The position numbers and the translations under genes were made by a program. Of a stretch of 64,000 bases of DNA, positions 32,096 to 45,423 are shown piece after piece (the stretch's first letter is position 1; the number at the start of each line of letters is the position of its first letter). Origin of the DNA: Dugong dugon (Eukaryota > Chordata > Mammalia > Sirenia > Dugongidae); assembly GCA_030035585.1 (NCBI GenBank), contig CM057476.1:17034501-17098500 (forward strand). Direction: 5' to 3'. Under the pieces are notes generated by a model that was not told where the DNA came from, did no database searches, and saw nothing but the letters and a program-made list of their open reading frames with translations.

Positions 32096-32270
32096 CAAAG
32101 TGTGTGGTCTCTGGACTTATAGCATCAGCATTATCCAGGAACTGGTTAGAAGTGCAGAATCAAAGGGCGTGCTCCAGGCTTGCTGACTCAGAATCTACAG
32201 TCTAACAAGATCATCAGGTAATTCACATGCATGTTACAGTTCAAGAAATGCCCATATAGAATGTAACAGA
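32096..32270 (-). mobile_element. MER20-like hAT element
   Basis: ctcaaagtgtgtggtctctg followed by gcatcagcattatccaggaa fits the MER20 pattern. Confidence 0.5.
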
Positions 32271-33374
32271 CAGAGGCAAAGACATGAAAAACATGAGAGG
32301 TTAAGAGGCAAAGACAGGATGTGAACATCTAATACATATCTAACAGGTGCTCTAGAATATGAGAATAGAAAATTACCTCAAAATCTGGATGTCATGTTTT
32401 AAAAGGACTGTGTCAAGTCTAAAGACTACCATGTATGTGACCCCATCTATCTTGGGAATCTAATTCTCCTGTTTCTTGCACTTACAGAAAATGTCTCTTT
32501 TTTATCTTTATGAAGTGTAATTTTTTTCTTTAAAAAAGATCATTAAAATCAAATTGGATTTGAGTCTACATTAATGGAGGTACACATGACAGCCTAGCAC
32601 ATAGTAGGTTCATTAAAACTGAAAATGGCTCTTACAAAGAGAGCTTCTAGCATAATAGAGACCAGAAAGAAGATAAGTACTTAATATTTGAATTAAATGA
32701 AGAGGCTTTAAAAGTCACGATTTTTCTGTCTGAAAAATATGTTAATGAGTACCTATATTAACATTTTCTGATACAGTATTATGAAATCATCAGCTTGCCG
32801 CCTCATACCCACCACATTCACTAAAGACAAATAAGAAGTTATAGATCAAGATGTATTGTGCATTGGTAAAAATCACTAAAAAAAACAGAAAAAAATTCTT
32901 TTCTTATATGTATATTTTTAAGTGTAAATCAGTCTGTGCTTGAGGTAATACAAGGGCACATTCTCCTTGGTGGCAGGGGCTATACAAGTAACTCCTTAAG
33001 GTTCCCCCTGCCCTATCCCCCCCCCCCACCATTATAAGATAGATGGCAGAACAAGGCTTTCAGAAACAGAGAGCTATTTTAAGAGCTGTAGTTAATTTCT
33101 CTTCTATAAATTCTCTCTTTCTGTTTTTTTTTTCCATCCTAACATTCATTAAAAGCTTTTGGGGAAGAATTTCTATTGCCTTCAAAAACATTAAAAAAAA
33201 AAAAAAACAAGGAAAAGAAAAACCTAATAGGTTTATCCTCTCAGCCCTACTTCTTTCTAACATGTTCTATTAAACTCCATTTACCCTACTCCCACCTTAA
33301 ATTTTTCAGCATATCAGACAAACATTAATATTAAAAATATAAAAGATTTTTTAATTTTTGGTTTTTTTCATTGA
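32271..33374. other. Intron sequence with C and A runs
   Basis: A C run near 33019-33028 and A runs near 33193-33208; no repeat family or gene recognised. Confidence 0.4.
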
Positions 33375-33480
33375 CTGCCTAACCCACTGGCACACAAGGT
33401 CTGTGAGGAGAGGGATCTTCTTGTGTTTACCACTACATAACTAACACATAGAACAATATCTGGCTGTCATTATTTAATAT
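33375..33480 (+). repeat. L2 LINE 3' end fragment
   Basis: aggtctgtgaggagagggat and agaacaatatctggctg match the L2 terminal phrases. Confidence 0.5.
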
Positions 33481-33503
33481 CTATTTTGTTAAAAGAATGA
33501 GAG

Positions 33504-34116
33504 ATTCCTGAACACAACCAAACACTTTGAGGAAGAGAGTAGCTGGAGATGGGGCCTGGGGACCATGGTTTCGGGGGCCATCCAGGTCAACTGGCATAAC
33601 AAAGTTTATTAAGAAAATGTTCTGCATCCCACTTTGGTGAGTGGGGGCTGGGGTCTTAAAAGCCTGCAAGCGGCCATCTATAGAGCAGGAGAAAAGTGTG
33701 AAGCAGAATTCAAATTCACATAAAAAGACCAGACTTAATGGTCTGACTGAGACTAGAGGAACCCCCAAAGCCATGGCCCCCAGACACTCTGTTAATCCAG
33801 AATCAAAACCATTCCCAAAGCCTACTCTTCAGACAAAGATTAAATTGGACTATAAAACATAAAATAATATTTGTGAAGAGTATGCTTCTTAGTTCAATCA
33901 GATACATGAGACCAACAGGGTGGCTCCTATCCGGAGGCAGGATGGGACAGGAACTGGTTGAATGGACACAAGAAACTCGAGGTGGAAAGGGGGAATGTAC
34001 TGTCACATTATAGGCACTGTAACTAACGTCGCATAACAATAAGTGTATAAATTTTTGTATGAGAAATTAATTCAAGCTGTAAACTTTCACCTAAAGCACA
34101 ATAAAAAATAAAAATA
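33504..34116 (+). mobile_element. LINE-1 3' tail with internal deletion
   Basis: Same family as 24250-25076, but cggccatctat runs directly into agagcaggagaaaag, so about 190 bp of the tail is missing. The junction is not a GT-AG intron. Confidence 0.8.
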
Positions 34117-36631
34117 AGTAAACAGAAAAACCTAAAAAAAAGAAAGACTGTAATAAAAAGAAACTTAAATGTGGGGTAATTTCTTAGATCTAATTGGGCT
34201 ATTTCATGAAACATGCCACTTTAGGAAACCTAATTATTGATATGCTTCAGAGCACCCAATTTTGTTACGAAGAATCTACACGTTAAAAAAAAAACTAAGA
34301 CTAGATATAGCTTATAAAACTCCTGAGACTTGTAATCATCATTATGGTTTACAGACACTGGTGCTGAGTTGTGTGTGGCAGAAATAGATGAATAACAGCC
34401 AGCACCATGTCATAAAAGATGAAGGCACATAAATAAATATTGTGTAATGATGTAATGAATTAGGGCTGTGCCTAGAACAAGTGGGCATTCAATAAATATT
34501 AAATCAAAAACACTTGCAACTTCATTCTATCTACTATGATGTTCCACACCATAAAAAAGTAATTACTTGACTAATTAGATGCCAAGTACAAACCAAAAGA
34601 CAAGCTACCAAAAAATTTAGCTATCTTCCAGCTGCTTGAAACCTGAGGCGCCAATGTGATCATACTTACCTATGTTATGAAGACAAAACTGCAAAATAAG
34701 TGAAGAGGCAGATATTTATGTGGTTTAGAGGTCAGGATGTGGGTGTGAAAAGTGGAATACATAACTGGAGTGATGGCAAGTTTTGCTGACGGGGACACAG
34801 TGAGTTTTAGTGTATTCCTGCTGGAAAAGTGTCACAGAGGTGACTGAATCTCAAGAGTTTGTTAAAAGGTAACTCCATGGGCTGGAATGGGAAAGAGTGC
34901 TACTTCAGAAAAGCCATAGAAGCTGGAGGAGTGGCCCAAGAGAGCCGTGGGTAATGAGGCTGGAGAGTAAGGAAAAGTGAAATCTTGGCTGGACCTTGAA
35001 GAGAGGGGTACCTTGGATTGGACTGACAGAACGTATTACCAAAGTTTTAGAGAGCTGGATTGGTGTCAGCACCAGAAACAGATACGATCATTTCAACAGT
35101 GATGGTAGTAAGAGGCCTGCACTAGAAACCTCTAAAGGACAAATCTGCAATAGTCAACATGACAAATTTCTATACTAAGGAAGTGATAACAGAAACAGAG
35201 AGGACTGGATTAACAGGAGACAGGCTATAAAAAGAAGTGGCAAAATTTGACAACTGATACAAGGGCGGAGATTTTAGAAATATCAACAATCAATTCTTAA
35301 GATGGGAACAACTCTGAGAAGAGGCTGCAATGGAAAGAAGAGCAAGATATCCAGTATCAGATGTCTCATGGGGGTGAACCAAGATAATAAGTTATGGGAT
35401 CAGCAAATAGAGATGGTAGTGAAATATGCATAAGCAATTTAGTCCTTGAGGACAAACTAGATTGCCTACAACCTCAGCAAGTCCCCCAGTTGCTCCCCTC
35501 TCAGTAGGAAGTGGTCAGCCATGGCTCAACCAAACAACACAGTGTACAAGAAATCTAAAAAGAAGACAAATCAGATCCAGTTTCTAGCAGAATAAATCAA
35601 AAAATTATCCCAGCTCTCTGCTTCCCAAAAGAGTCATAAAAAAAACTTTAGAATAATGTTGATTTGGGATGGTGATTAATTTTTACACTGGTGTCTTTAA
35701 AGTAAATGAAGAAGGAAGTTAGCATTACTCAAGTATACATCAATCAATCAGTCTCAAGAACATTATGGTCTGGCTGCCAGAAGTTAAGCAGCCTTCTTCT
35801 CTGGAGGCAGACACGAGAGCTCAATGGAGTTGTATGCTCTATCTGAATCTCGCCATATCCAAAAGCCTTATTCCTAAAAGGCTGCTTAAATATCAAGGGT
35901 TTTGGTAATCAGTTTATGTTTTCCCACAGATTTATACTTTCAGAGATGCTTTCTCTCAATGCTGGATTGAACTTTAATCAGATGTCTTAACATTTAAGCT
36001 TCACTTAGTTTTTCCCCACCTTCTCGGTCAACCAGGTACTCAGCCATCTGCGAAACATACACATGGGCTGGAAACACTCAAAAGAGAGCACCTTTCAAAC
36101 TGTAACGAGTCATCTTCTTATTTCTCTGACTGCATTTCTCGCAAAGTTGGATTTGGATATACCTGTTTTTTCGCCGAGGTGAAGTCCCTAGGACACACCT
36201 AGACAGAGGCAAAGGAGCTAGTTCATCCACTTCCATCCCTAGGACCTGCTTGTCTAGGCCCAGGCAACTTTTCATTCTAGCATCATCCCCTGAATTATCT
36301 ATGCAGTCTGAATTGACTCAACGGCTTTTTTTTTCCACATTAGACATTCTTTCTTTGCTGCTTTCCTAACATCTTTAGTATTCTTTTTTCCAACACCTTT
36401 TTTTGTTGTTGTTGTCTGGTGATTTACTCGTTATATAAAACAGTAAACATTGATTAGCTCACTCTTTCAGCGGGTCAAGCATCTGACATGGCTTCACTGG
36501 ATATCTTTGACTCAAGGCTTTCCATGAGGTTGCAGTGAAGCCATTGGCCAGGGTTGTGTTCTCATCTAACGTCTCAACTAAGGTGGCGTATCTGTTTCCA
36601 AACTAATTCGTGTGATTGTTGGCAGGTCTTG
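34117..36631. other. Intron sequence, mostly unrecognised
   Basis: A fragment near 34455-34510 (gcattcaataaatattaaat) may be an L2 or MIR end. No gene found. Confidence 0.35.
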
Positions 36632-36765
36632 TTGTTGTTGCTGCTAGGTATCGAATCGATTCTGACTCATAGTGACCCCATGTACAAAAGAACAAAACAT
36701 TGCCCAGTCCTGCGCCATCCTCACAATCTTTGTTATGCTTGAGTCCATTGTTGGTTTTCCAACAA
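36632..36765 (-). mobile_element. RTE/BovB-type retrotransposon 3' end, short
   Basis: Its reverse complement matches 62005-62115, including the signature tcgattcgatacctagc and caacaac tail. About 130 bp survives; it looks SINE-like only because SINE and RTE share this end. Confidence 0.75.
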
Positions 36766-36767
36766 CT

Positions 36768-36984
36768 TTTAAATTTATTTTTAAAGTTTTATTACAAAAA
36801 TTTTCACACATACAAAAGTAGTGATGTAGTAAAATGAACTCCCAAGGGCCTATCACCCAGCTTCAACAACCATCAATTCTGGTCCTTATTTCATTTCACC
36901 CCTATCTTGTCTGCGTGTTTGTTGGTTGTTAAAGGCAAACCCTAGACATCATACCATTTCACCCATAGTCTTAGGTACCTCTAG
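36768..36984 (-). mobile_element. Old LINE-1 (L1M type), antisense, left part
   Basis: ggcctatcacccagcttcaa and aaaccctagacatcatacc are phrases of an old L1 3' region read backwards; it continues after the MER5. Confidence 0.5.
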
Positions 36985-37198
36985 CACAGGGTTTCTCAAC
37001 CATGGCACTATTGATACTTGGGATCAGATATCTCTTTGCTGTGGGGGCTGCCATGTGTATTATAGGATATTTAACACCATACCCAGCCTCTACCCACTAG
37101 ATGCTAATAGCTACCACCAGTCGTGACAGTTAAAAATGTTTCCAGACATTGCTAAATGGCCCCTTGAGTGCCAAAACTGCCCCCAGTTGAGAACCACA
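36985..37198 (-). mobile_element. MER5-type hAT element
   Basis: Opens cagggtttctcaaccatgg and closes cagttgagaaccac, reverse of the MER5A copies at 14711 and 44727. Confidence 0.8.
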
Positions 37199-38265
37199 GT
37201 TCTAATCAATGTGGTCTTTGTGAAAAACGTAATTACAATACCCTCATCTCACCCAACAAAATTAACTAACTCCTTAACATTATCTAATACCAGGCCTGAA
37301 TTCAGTTTTCTCTATTTATACCCCAAACGTCTTTTTACAGGTGGTTTGTCTGAATCAGGATCCAACCAAGGTTCCACATATTAATTTGGTTGGCATGTCT
37401 CTTAAGTCTCTTTTAATATATTAACATTGCCCTCCCTCCCCCTTTTTTTAAATGCCATATGAATCACGTGTCCTTGTAGATCTTCCCACATTCTGGACTT
37501 GGCTGATTGTATCTTTGTGGTGTCATTTAACATGTTTCTCTGTTCCCAATGTTTCCTGTAAACTGACAGACCCAGAGGCTTGGGTACATTCATATTGAAT
37601 TATTTTAGGAAGACTGCTGCCTAAGGGGTATCATCTACTTCCTATTGCACAGCATTAGGAGGCACACAATGTCTGCTTGCCTCCTTCCTGTGATGTTAAG
37701 AAAGATCCATGGGTTCCAATTACATCAGTCTGATCCCTCCACCATGAGGTTCCCTGAATCATTCACCTAATGGTTTCAGCAGCCATTGGTGGTCATTGCC
37801 TAGAACTATTATGTCGTTAAAAGGTGCAAAATGGTAGTTTTCTACTTTCATCATTCCTTCCACATCTATAAGTACATTAGCAATTTGGTTACCCGAAAAT
37901 GTAGTTCAAATAGGAAGGCAGCATAAACATTTGGTTCTTTCCCTATATTTAGCAATGTTTAGAGTAACGAGTTGGGGCCTTAGCAACCTCCAGGAGTGAC
38001 CAATGTGGCTTCTTTTTCAGTGTCATTATGAACTCATGGATTTTTAGGTAGTTGATGTGTTTTGATAAACTGCAGTCATTTTGATACTCAAACTGCCCCA
38101 TCTTAGGCCAGTGGAAGCCCTTCTATGACATATTCTTGCCAGAAAATTCAATCAAAATCTGTTTCAGTCTTTGGGTTTACCTTACAGTTTACAGGAAGAA
38201 CAAGGAGGCAAAAAGAATGTGGATATTCTACAGGTCATTGGAACTAGTTTCTTCAACAAGTCAAT
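37199..38265 (-). mobile_element. Old LINE-1 (L1M type), antisense, right part
   Basis: ggcatgtctcttaagtctc, gtggtgtcatttaacatg and gtaaactgacagacccagag are known phrases of an old L1 3' UTR. No frame. Confidence 0.55.
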
Positions 38266-38298
38266 GGCATAAAAAAATACATGTACATATATATATGT

Positions 38299-38470
38299 AT
38301 AAACCAAAACAAAACAAACACACTGCCGACAAGTCGACTCTGACTCATAGCAACCCTATAGGACGTAGCAGAACTAACTGCCCCATAGCGTTTCCAAGGA
38401 GCAGCCGGTGGATTTGAACTGCTGACCTTTTGGTTACCAGTCAAGCTCTTAACTACTATACCACCAGGAC
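38299..38470 (-). repeat. AfroSINE, internally deleted type
   Basis: gtcgactctgactcatagc, tttccaaggagcagccgg, ccttttggttaccagtc. Confidence 0.85.
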
Positions 38471-38566
38471 AGAGGCTTTTTTTTTTCTTCCACCGTTAAC
38501 TGTTTTTATCGTAATTGTCCAAAGCATATCTTTATCACCCAGGTCTCATTTTTTAAGGCAGAATAG

Positions 38567-38773
<207 letters not shown>

Positions 38774-38884
38774 TGACTTTCAGGTGTCTCCTTGTTCTAA
38801 AGATTAAGGGCTACCCACTTGTCACAGTTTATGGTTCGATATTGTGGTTGTGGCTTAAAGGGCAATAATGAGAAGTCATTTATT

Positions 38885-38965
38885 TGGGAATATAGTCATG
38901 TGCCGCAGAAAGTGCATTCGGGCAACATCGGACTGCATATACGTCCACGGTCCTATAATGTTATA
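38885..38965 (+). mobile_element. Tigger/MER2-like DNA transposon, left fragment
   Basis: cagtcatgtgccgcag-like start (tagtcatgtgccgcagaaag) and cggtcctataatgttataat fit a mariner/Tigger-type end; split by the SINE from 39113 on. Confidence 0.4.
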
Positions 38966-38971
38966 ATAAAG

Positions 38972-39112
38972 AAAAAAATAAAACCCATTGCTACTGAGCC
39001 AGAGTCACCGTCTATGGGGTAGAACTGCCCCATAGGGTTTCCAAGGAGCAGCTGATGGATTTGAACTGCTGACGTTTTTTGGTTAGCAGCTGAGCTCTTA
39101 ACCACTGTGACT
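38972..39112 (-). repeat. AfroSINE, internally deleted type
   Basis: tagaactgccccatagggt, tttccaaggagcagctgatgg, ttagcagctgagctcttaac. Confidence 0.85.
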
Positions 39113-39300
39113 GGAGAATGGGACTTAATTGGACGTGACTTCAAAAACAAAGAAAAAATCCTCCAAGCTGTTAAAGGATCAGCTCCACTAATGAAAATGC
39201 AAGAGGGATCTATATCAGATATGGAGAAATTGCTAATGACATGGATTTAGGACCAAACACAAAAGTGGATGTTTGAAAAAATATAATTAAAAAAAACTTC
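39113..39300 (+). pseudogene. Tigger/pogo-type transposase fragment
   Basis: About 45 codons read K-E-K-I-L-Q-A-V-K-G-S-A-P-L and S-D-M-E-K-L-L-M-T-W-I, then a stop before D-Q-T-Q-K. This resembles the centromere-protein-B-like DNA-binding part of Tigger transposases. Broken and without a catalytic region. Confidence 0.5.
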
Positions 39301-39354
39301 AGCCTATCTTCACAGCTGACTATATTCTAAGTTACAAGCGACTTTAAATCAGAC

Positions 39355-40050
39355 TGCTGGAGTGTTGGAGAAGGTGTGGACCAACTGGAACTCTCATACA
39401 CTACTGGTGGGAATGTAAATGGTACCACCACTTTGGAAAACAGTTTGGCAGTTTCTTAAAAAGTTAAACATATGCTTACCGTACGATATAGTCATTCCAC
39501 TCCTAGGTATTTACCCAAGAAAAATGAAAGCATATGTCCATGCATACACTTGTACACAGATGTCCACAGAAGCTTTATTTGAAACAGGCAAAAACTTGAA
39601 ACAACTCGAGTATCTATCAGCAGGTGAATGGATAAACAAACTGTGTCATATCCATACAACGGAATACTACACTCGGCAATAAAAAAGAATGACTATGATA
39701 CATGCTATGACATGGATGAATCTCAAAATAATTGCACTGAGTTAAAGAAGCCAGACCAAAAAAAAAAGAATACATACTGTATAATTCCGTTTATGTAAAG
39801 TTTAGAAAATATAAACTAGTCTACGATGACAGAAAGCACATCAGTCCTTGCCTGGGGACAAGGGAATGGCAGGGTAGTAGTGAGAGGGAGGTGTTACAAA
39901 GGGCCATGAGGCAGCCTTTGGAGGTAGTGGATATGTTCATTAGCTTGAGTCTGGTAATGGTTTCGCCAGTGTATACATACACCAAAGCATCAAATTGTAA
40001 CTTAAAATGTGTGCAGTCTGTTGTATGCCTATTATTCCTCAATAAAAATG
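39355..40050 (+). mobile_element. LINE-1 ORF2 C-terminal and 3' end, old
   Basis: tactggtgggaatgtaaatg, tcctaggtatttacccaag, gcaggtgaatggataaac and gaatactacactcggcaat encode the decayed end of ORF2; a 3' UTR follows, with caataaaaatg near the end. Confidence 0.85.
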
Positions 40051-40556
40051 TTTCCAGCTATGGGGAAGGGGAAATATTTTGTCCCCAGTCCTCTCCTGAT
40101 CTAATGAGCCTCCACTCAGGCCCCTTCACCACGTGAGGTGGAAGTGTTGAATAAATACATCTAGTCTTACCCTTTTACTCACTTCTCTCTCCCCAAATGA
40201 AGGAGGAGCTAATCTGACTCATCAGAGCTGGGCATTCACTGGGCTATGCTTCACTAGAAGACAGGGTTACTGGTTAACTATGCTTTGAAAGCAAGAACCA
40301 AGCTTAACACGTCCTCTTCCAATGCCTCTGTCCAGATATGGCAGGCACTCATGCCAACTGACCCACTCTTGTCCTTATTACCATCAAGCCCACTGTGGCA
40401 AGGCCTCTCTGTCCATGAGGAAAGACCCACCATTCTTCTCTGGTCGGTAGAATGGGCACATCTACCGCAGCCCTACGTCACCGAGCCTTGCTAAGAATAA
40501 AGCAGATATTTTGGTTCCTATCTAGCTATCAGTTCTTTCTATGTGTCCTTTAAAAT

Positions 40557-40758
40557 CAGTTGCTGTCGAGTTGATTCTGACTCACAGCGACTCTGTGTGT
40601 GTCAGAGCAGAACTGTGTTCTGTAGGGTTTTCAACAGCTGATTTTCTGGAAATAGATCACTAGGCCTTTCTTCCAAGGTGCCTCTGGGTAGCCTCAAACT
40701 TCCAACCTTCTGGTTAGGAGCTGAGTGCATTAATCTTTTGCACCACCCAAGGACTCCC
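40557..40758 (-). repeat. AfroSINE, diverged type
   Basis: gtcgagttgattctgactc, gatttt-c-tggaaatagatc, ggcctttcttccaaggtgcc; same type as 3927, 8896 and 48208. Confidence 0.85.
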
Positions 40759-42239
40759 ATGTATGTCTCTTACTAGTTAGAATTTTCAAGGACAGGAGGG
40801 GATCTTAGACCCCAAACCACGAATGCTATAGTTGTATGTTATCCTTATCCTTCTCATCACCACAGTTCAAGAGAGTTGACCATAAGTATTTTCTCTAAAG
40901 TGAGACACTGAAAATCATTTCCAAACCCTCAGGCACAAACCACCTGGAACTCTTATAGGAGCCTTTAATATCTTTTGACTTCTGCCAACTGCCCTCTTTA
41001 GTTCTATCCAAACTTCACCTTCAGAAAATGAGCATAAATGCAATCACCACACTTCACAGAATTGACTAGAAAGTTGGCTGCTGAATATAGTCCCAGGTGT
41101 TTAATATAATTTTTAGTCCTTGGCCAAATTAATTCCATGTTTGCTTGGTTGTGAGGGGCTTTTTGGCAAGTGAGAATTTAAGGGCTGAGGACTCCAATTT
41201 GTGGGCCCTCCAAAAAACGCCTCTGCCATTTCCCATCTTCTCCTAGAAAAGGCATTAATTTGCCTCATTTGGAATTGATTTACTGAACTGAAATTTGGCA
41301 TTGTACTTTTGGCTTGTACATGGAAAGTCACATGGAAATCATCACAGCACTTATTGGAGGGATGTTGCTAAGGATGTTATCTGCACGTCACAAAATTCCT
41401 GAGGACCCAGTATCTGGAAAAGCTGTGACTTTTTAGAGCAAAGCATCTAGTTTTCTTGCTCCAGGGGCTCTTGTAACTGTTCATATTACCCTTTTTGCTT
41501 TTGCCACTAGGAGACTGAAAGCCTCAAATCAACCAGAGCAACACTACACTACATTTCACGTTTTTATCTTTATCCCTGACTTTATTTCCCTATTACGATA
41601 CTCCCTTCACCCAGATTTCTGGATTTATTTTTGTCTTTTTAATATTGCAATTATCTCTACAGGAAGCTGTCTAATTTATCTTGGAATAAAGTAGAATATT
41701 ACATATTCTTTTAACATCTCTGAATATGATATCTAAAACCAGACTAGAGGAGAAAAAACACAAAATCCTAATTCATAAGCATTTAAGCTCCTTTTAATCT
41801 ATTTTCTCCTATCGATTACTTCCCTTCTAAAAACAGAACAGCCCCCAGGAGACACATAAATATTCGTCCGTATATTCCATAAGAGACTAAGAGCTACTGA
41901 CTACATCTCTTCACTGTTCCTTTTTTATCTTTTAGCAGGTAGTATTCACAGGCTCCTGGTCTAATAGGTGAATTTCTGCCATCACTACTATAGATCCTCC
42001 CTTTTCATACCCTCCTCCCCAATGCTGATACCTCAAACAGCCCCAGCTCCTCTTCCTCACTTCCTCCTGCCCTTAAAGTGACCAAGAATCCAAGCGGGAG
42101 ACTCATTTAAAAGCTAACCAAGTCTAACTGAGAAGTACATCTACCATGTTCCTCCAACTAGCTTAGAAAACAAATCTAGTTAGATACTTACTGAAATGAC
42201 AGAAACCTCAAAACAAGCAAATCTTAAAAAAAAGGCCCA
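40759..42239. other. Intron sequence, nothing recognised
   Basis: No repeat or gene recognised in about 1.5 kb; a short CA tract follows at 42248-42266. Confidence 0.4.
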
Positions 42240-42749
42240 AAACAAATGCGCACACACACACACACAAATACACAAGCCAAGCAATGAGATGATGTGTTAT
42301 AAATGCAGAAGAACACTAAAAAATACTAATAATAATAAAATACTCATGTTAAATCCACAGGCGTTTTCATTTGGGAAGAAGAGAGCACTGTTCATCAGAA
42401 ATTCATGGCAGAGTGGTAAATTCACAAGGTTAATATGGTAGAGTCTTAATAAAGATTTCTCCTTCATTTATTCCAATGATGCAGGAAAATAACCTGACAA
42501 TAAAACTCCTGAATTCTTGGGAGGCAGGAATAGTGATGTTGTTAAGAGTATAGGCTGGGCTGGTGCTTATATTTGCATAGATTATTCTGGAAAGTTATAC
42601 AAGAAACCAACAATTGTGGTTCCCTATGGAGAGGAACTGGGTATGGGGCAGAGAGAGTTATTTTTTACTGTATGACCTTCTTTTACCACTTGAAATTTTT
42701 ATCATGGATTGCACTACTTTTTCAAACAAATAAAAACAAAAAGAACTTG

Positions 42750-42985
42750 TTTTTTGGAGTCTGGGATACCTTAGTTCAACTCCTGGCACTGCTAACTACT
42801 GGCTGCATGACCTCCATTCACCAAATAGCTCCATCTCTTTAGGTCTCAGTATCCTCATCTGCAACATGGGACTGATTATAGTACCTGCCTCACAGAGGTT
42901 CTCGAAGGAGGAAATGGCACAATAATATGTGTAAACTGCTTTGCAGAGCCTTTGGCACATAGTAGGCGCTCAATAAATGGCACGG
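42750..42985 (+). repeat. MIR SINE
   Basis: cctcatctgcaacatgggac, ggcacatagtaggcgctc, then caataaatgg. Complete 3' end. Confidence 0.85.
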
Positions 42986-43051
42986 CAATAGAAAACATGC
43001 ATTACAAGTGTTCATGAAGGACATTTATTCCATCCTTAAAAGTATGGGACA

Positions 43052-43860
43052 AGACAGCACAACTGGACTAAACCAAAGCTAAGAAGTTTCCTGAATACAA
43101 TCAAACACTTTGAGGGACAGAGTAGCAGGGGTAGGGGTCTGGGGACCATGCTTTCAGGGGACATCTAGGTCAACTGACATAACAAAGTTTATTAAGAAAA
43201 TGTTCTGCATCCCACTTTGGTGAGTGGCATCTGGGGTCTTAAAAGCTTGCAAGCGGCCATCCAAGATGCATCAATTGGTCCCAACCACCTGGAGTAAAGG
43301 AGAATGAAGAACACCAAAGACATAAGGAAAGTAGTAGCCCAAGAGACAGAAAGGGCCACATAAACCACAGACTTCATCCACCTGAGACCAGAAGAACTAG
43401 ACGGTGCCCAGCTACTACCAATGACCACCCTGACAGGGAACACAACAGAGAGTCCCTGATGGAGCAGAAGAAAGGTGGGGTGCAGAACTCAAATTCTAGT
43501 AAGAAGACCAGACTTAATGGTCTGAATGAGACTGGAGGAACCCCGGAAAGCAAGGCCCCCAGATTGTCTATCAGCCCAGAACTAAAACAATTTCGGAGGC
43601 CAACTCTTCAGACAGGGATTGGACTGGACGGTGGGACATAAAGTGATACTCGTGAGGAGTGTACCTCTTAGCTCAAGTAGATACAAGAGACTAAACGGGC
43701 AGCTTCTGTCCAGAGGTGAGATGGGAAGGCAGAGAGGGTTAGGAGCTGGTTGAATGGACATGGGGAATCAGGTGGAAAGGAGGAGTGTGCTGTCACAGTA
43801 TGGGGAGAGCAATTAGGGTCACATAACAATGTATGTATAAATTTTTATATGGGGAAAAAA
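43052..43860 (+). mobile_element. LINE-1 3' tail with 14-base duplication
   Basis: 5'-truncated copy holding the full long tail, ending in an A run. Flanked by aaaagtatgggaca at 43038-43051 and 43861-43874, preceded by tt, so the cut site is ttaaaa as for LINE-1 endonuclease. Confidence 0.93.
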
Positions 43861-43914
43861 AAAAGTATGGGACATGACTATCACCCATAAGTACTGTGCT
43901 CCTTTAAAAAATCA

Positions 43915-44150
43915 CCTATATGAGACCAAATGGTCAACAATCACTTTAAAACAAAGATGAGAAGATAAGGGAGCAGGGAAACTAGATTAATGGAAATGGA
44001 ACAACCAGAACAGAAATAATGAGAATGTTCGAGCACTACAAAGAATGTAACTAATGTCACTGAACAACTTGTGTAGAAACTGTTGAATGGGAACCTAAAC
44101 TGTTGTGTAAACCTTCACCAAAAACACGATAAAATATTTTTAAAAAGTAA
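43915..44150 (+). mobile_element. LINE-1 3' tail, older subfamily
   Basis: aactaatgtcactgaacaac, gtagaaactgttgaatggg and caccaaaaacacgataaaat match the end of 19330-19875. Confidence 0.65.
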
Positions 44151-44447
44151 GTAAGGGGAGGGTGGCAGAGGAAAGCATGAAAATGACTTTTTAGACTCAC
44201 CTATTTGCTATCAGAAGGTAAAGTTAAACAGCCATCCTGAAGGATATGAAGGATGTAATGTCCATCGGAGAGAAAAGCTTTCAATTCTTTGAAAAGTAAA
44301 ATTGGGCAATTCCAAGCAGTTCCATCCACTCAGGGAAACCTTAAGCAAAAAGCAGTGTCCCTTCACCCTAAACCCAGAGGAAGAAACAAGGAAGATCCCG
44401 CAAAGATGAGCAAGAAACTATAAGGCTGACAGATCTAATTTTCTCCT

Positions 44448-44630
44448 CTCAGGTAGGGCTTCTGAAACTCCAACAAGCACACAAACCACCTGGGGATCTT
44501 GTCAAAATGCAGCTTCTGACTCAGCGTCTGGGGTGGGCCTGAGTCTCTGCATCTCATTCAAGCTCCCAGATGATGCTGGTACAGCCGGTCCATGGACCAC
44601 ATACTGAGTAGCAAGGTCCTATGGACCCCA
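44448..44630 (+). mobile_element. MER20-like hAT element
   Basis: accacctggggatcttgtc, gtctggggtgggcctgagtc, ctcccagatgatgctggtac follow the MER20 order. Confidence 0.7.
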
Positions 44631-44726
44631 GATAATTGTCCCATTGCTTGTTAGTAAAGGCAGTCTCAAAGAGATTCAGACTGAATATTCTCTCTCCCCA
44701 TAAAAATCCAGGCAATTCTTCTAAAT

Positions 44727-44946
44727 CAGTGATTCTCAACCAGGGGAGATTTTGCCCAGGGGACATTTGGCAATGTCTGAAGACGCTTTCAGTTATCACA
44801 AGAGAGGTAGGCAGGGGGCTACTACTGTATCTAGTGGGTAGAGGCCAGGGATGCTGCTCAACATCCTACAATACACAGGACAGACCCCACCACAACAAAG
44901 AATCATTTGGCCCCAAATGTCAATAGCGTTGAGGTTGAGAAATTCG
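44727..44946 (+). mobile_element. MER5A-type hAT element
   Basis: cagtgattctcaaccagggg, gggacatttggcaatgtctg, ggccagggatgctgctcaac; ends gaggttgagaaattc. Confidence 0.88.
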
Positions 44947-45239
44947 GTTCTAAATAAGCAGAAAAACTACATCCTGAGTACTGTCAATTCTTCCTGAGAC
45001 TATAAATCATGATTTAAAAAAAGGGCCATCAACCTAACACTGTCCTTTCCTGGGCCAGAGTACCAGGTTAGCAGAAAGGTTGAGATGCTGCATGTGGAGA
45101 ATGGGTCACTGGGTCAAGGTCTATGTTTTAAGATTAAGCATATGTGGTTCAGTAAACCATGGATGACCTACTGAGCATTAAACTTTCTGCCATTCTGAGG
45201 TAAAGCAATCTAACACAACCAGCAAAAGGATCAATTAGG

Positions 45240-45305
45240 ATCTTAGACTATAACCTCCATGAAGGCAGGGATGTGTCCAAATTTGTTCCTCACTAAAGCC
45301 ACAGC
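45240..45305 (+). repeat. L2 fragment, left of nested insert
   Basis: ataacctccatgaaggcagg matches the L2 end; it resumes at 46045 with ggcacttagcacattgtag. Confidence 0.55.
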
Positions 45306-45423
45306 AGGAGCCCTGGTGGTGTAATGGTTAAGTGCTAGGCTGTTAACCAAAGGTCAGAGGTTCTAACCCACCAGCCGCTCTGCAGAAGAAAAGACCTAAC
45401 AATCTGCTACCATAAAGATTACA
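45306..45423 (+). repeat. AfroSINE, left part, split by LINE-1
   Basis: Head aggagccctggtggtgtaatg up to cataaagattaca; continues at 45956-46044 (gggaaacactacgggacag to ggcacacaacaacag). Confidence 0.9.

Noticed and set aside
36632-36765. AfroSINE copy
   Set aside because: Beyond the shared tail it matches the RTE 3' end at 62005-62115, not the SINE body.
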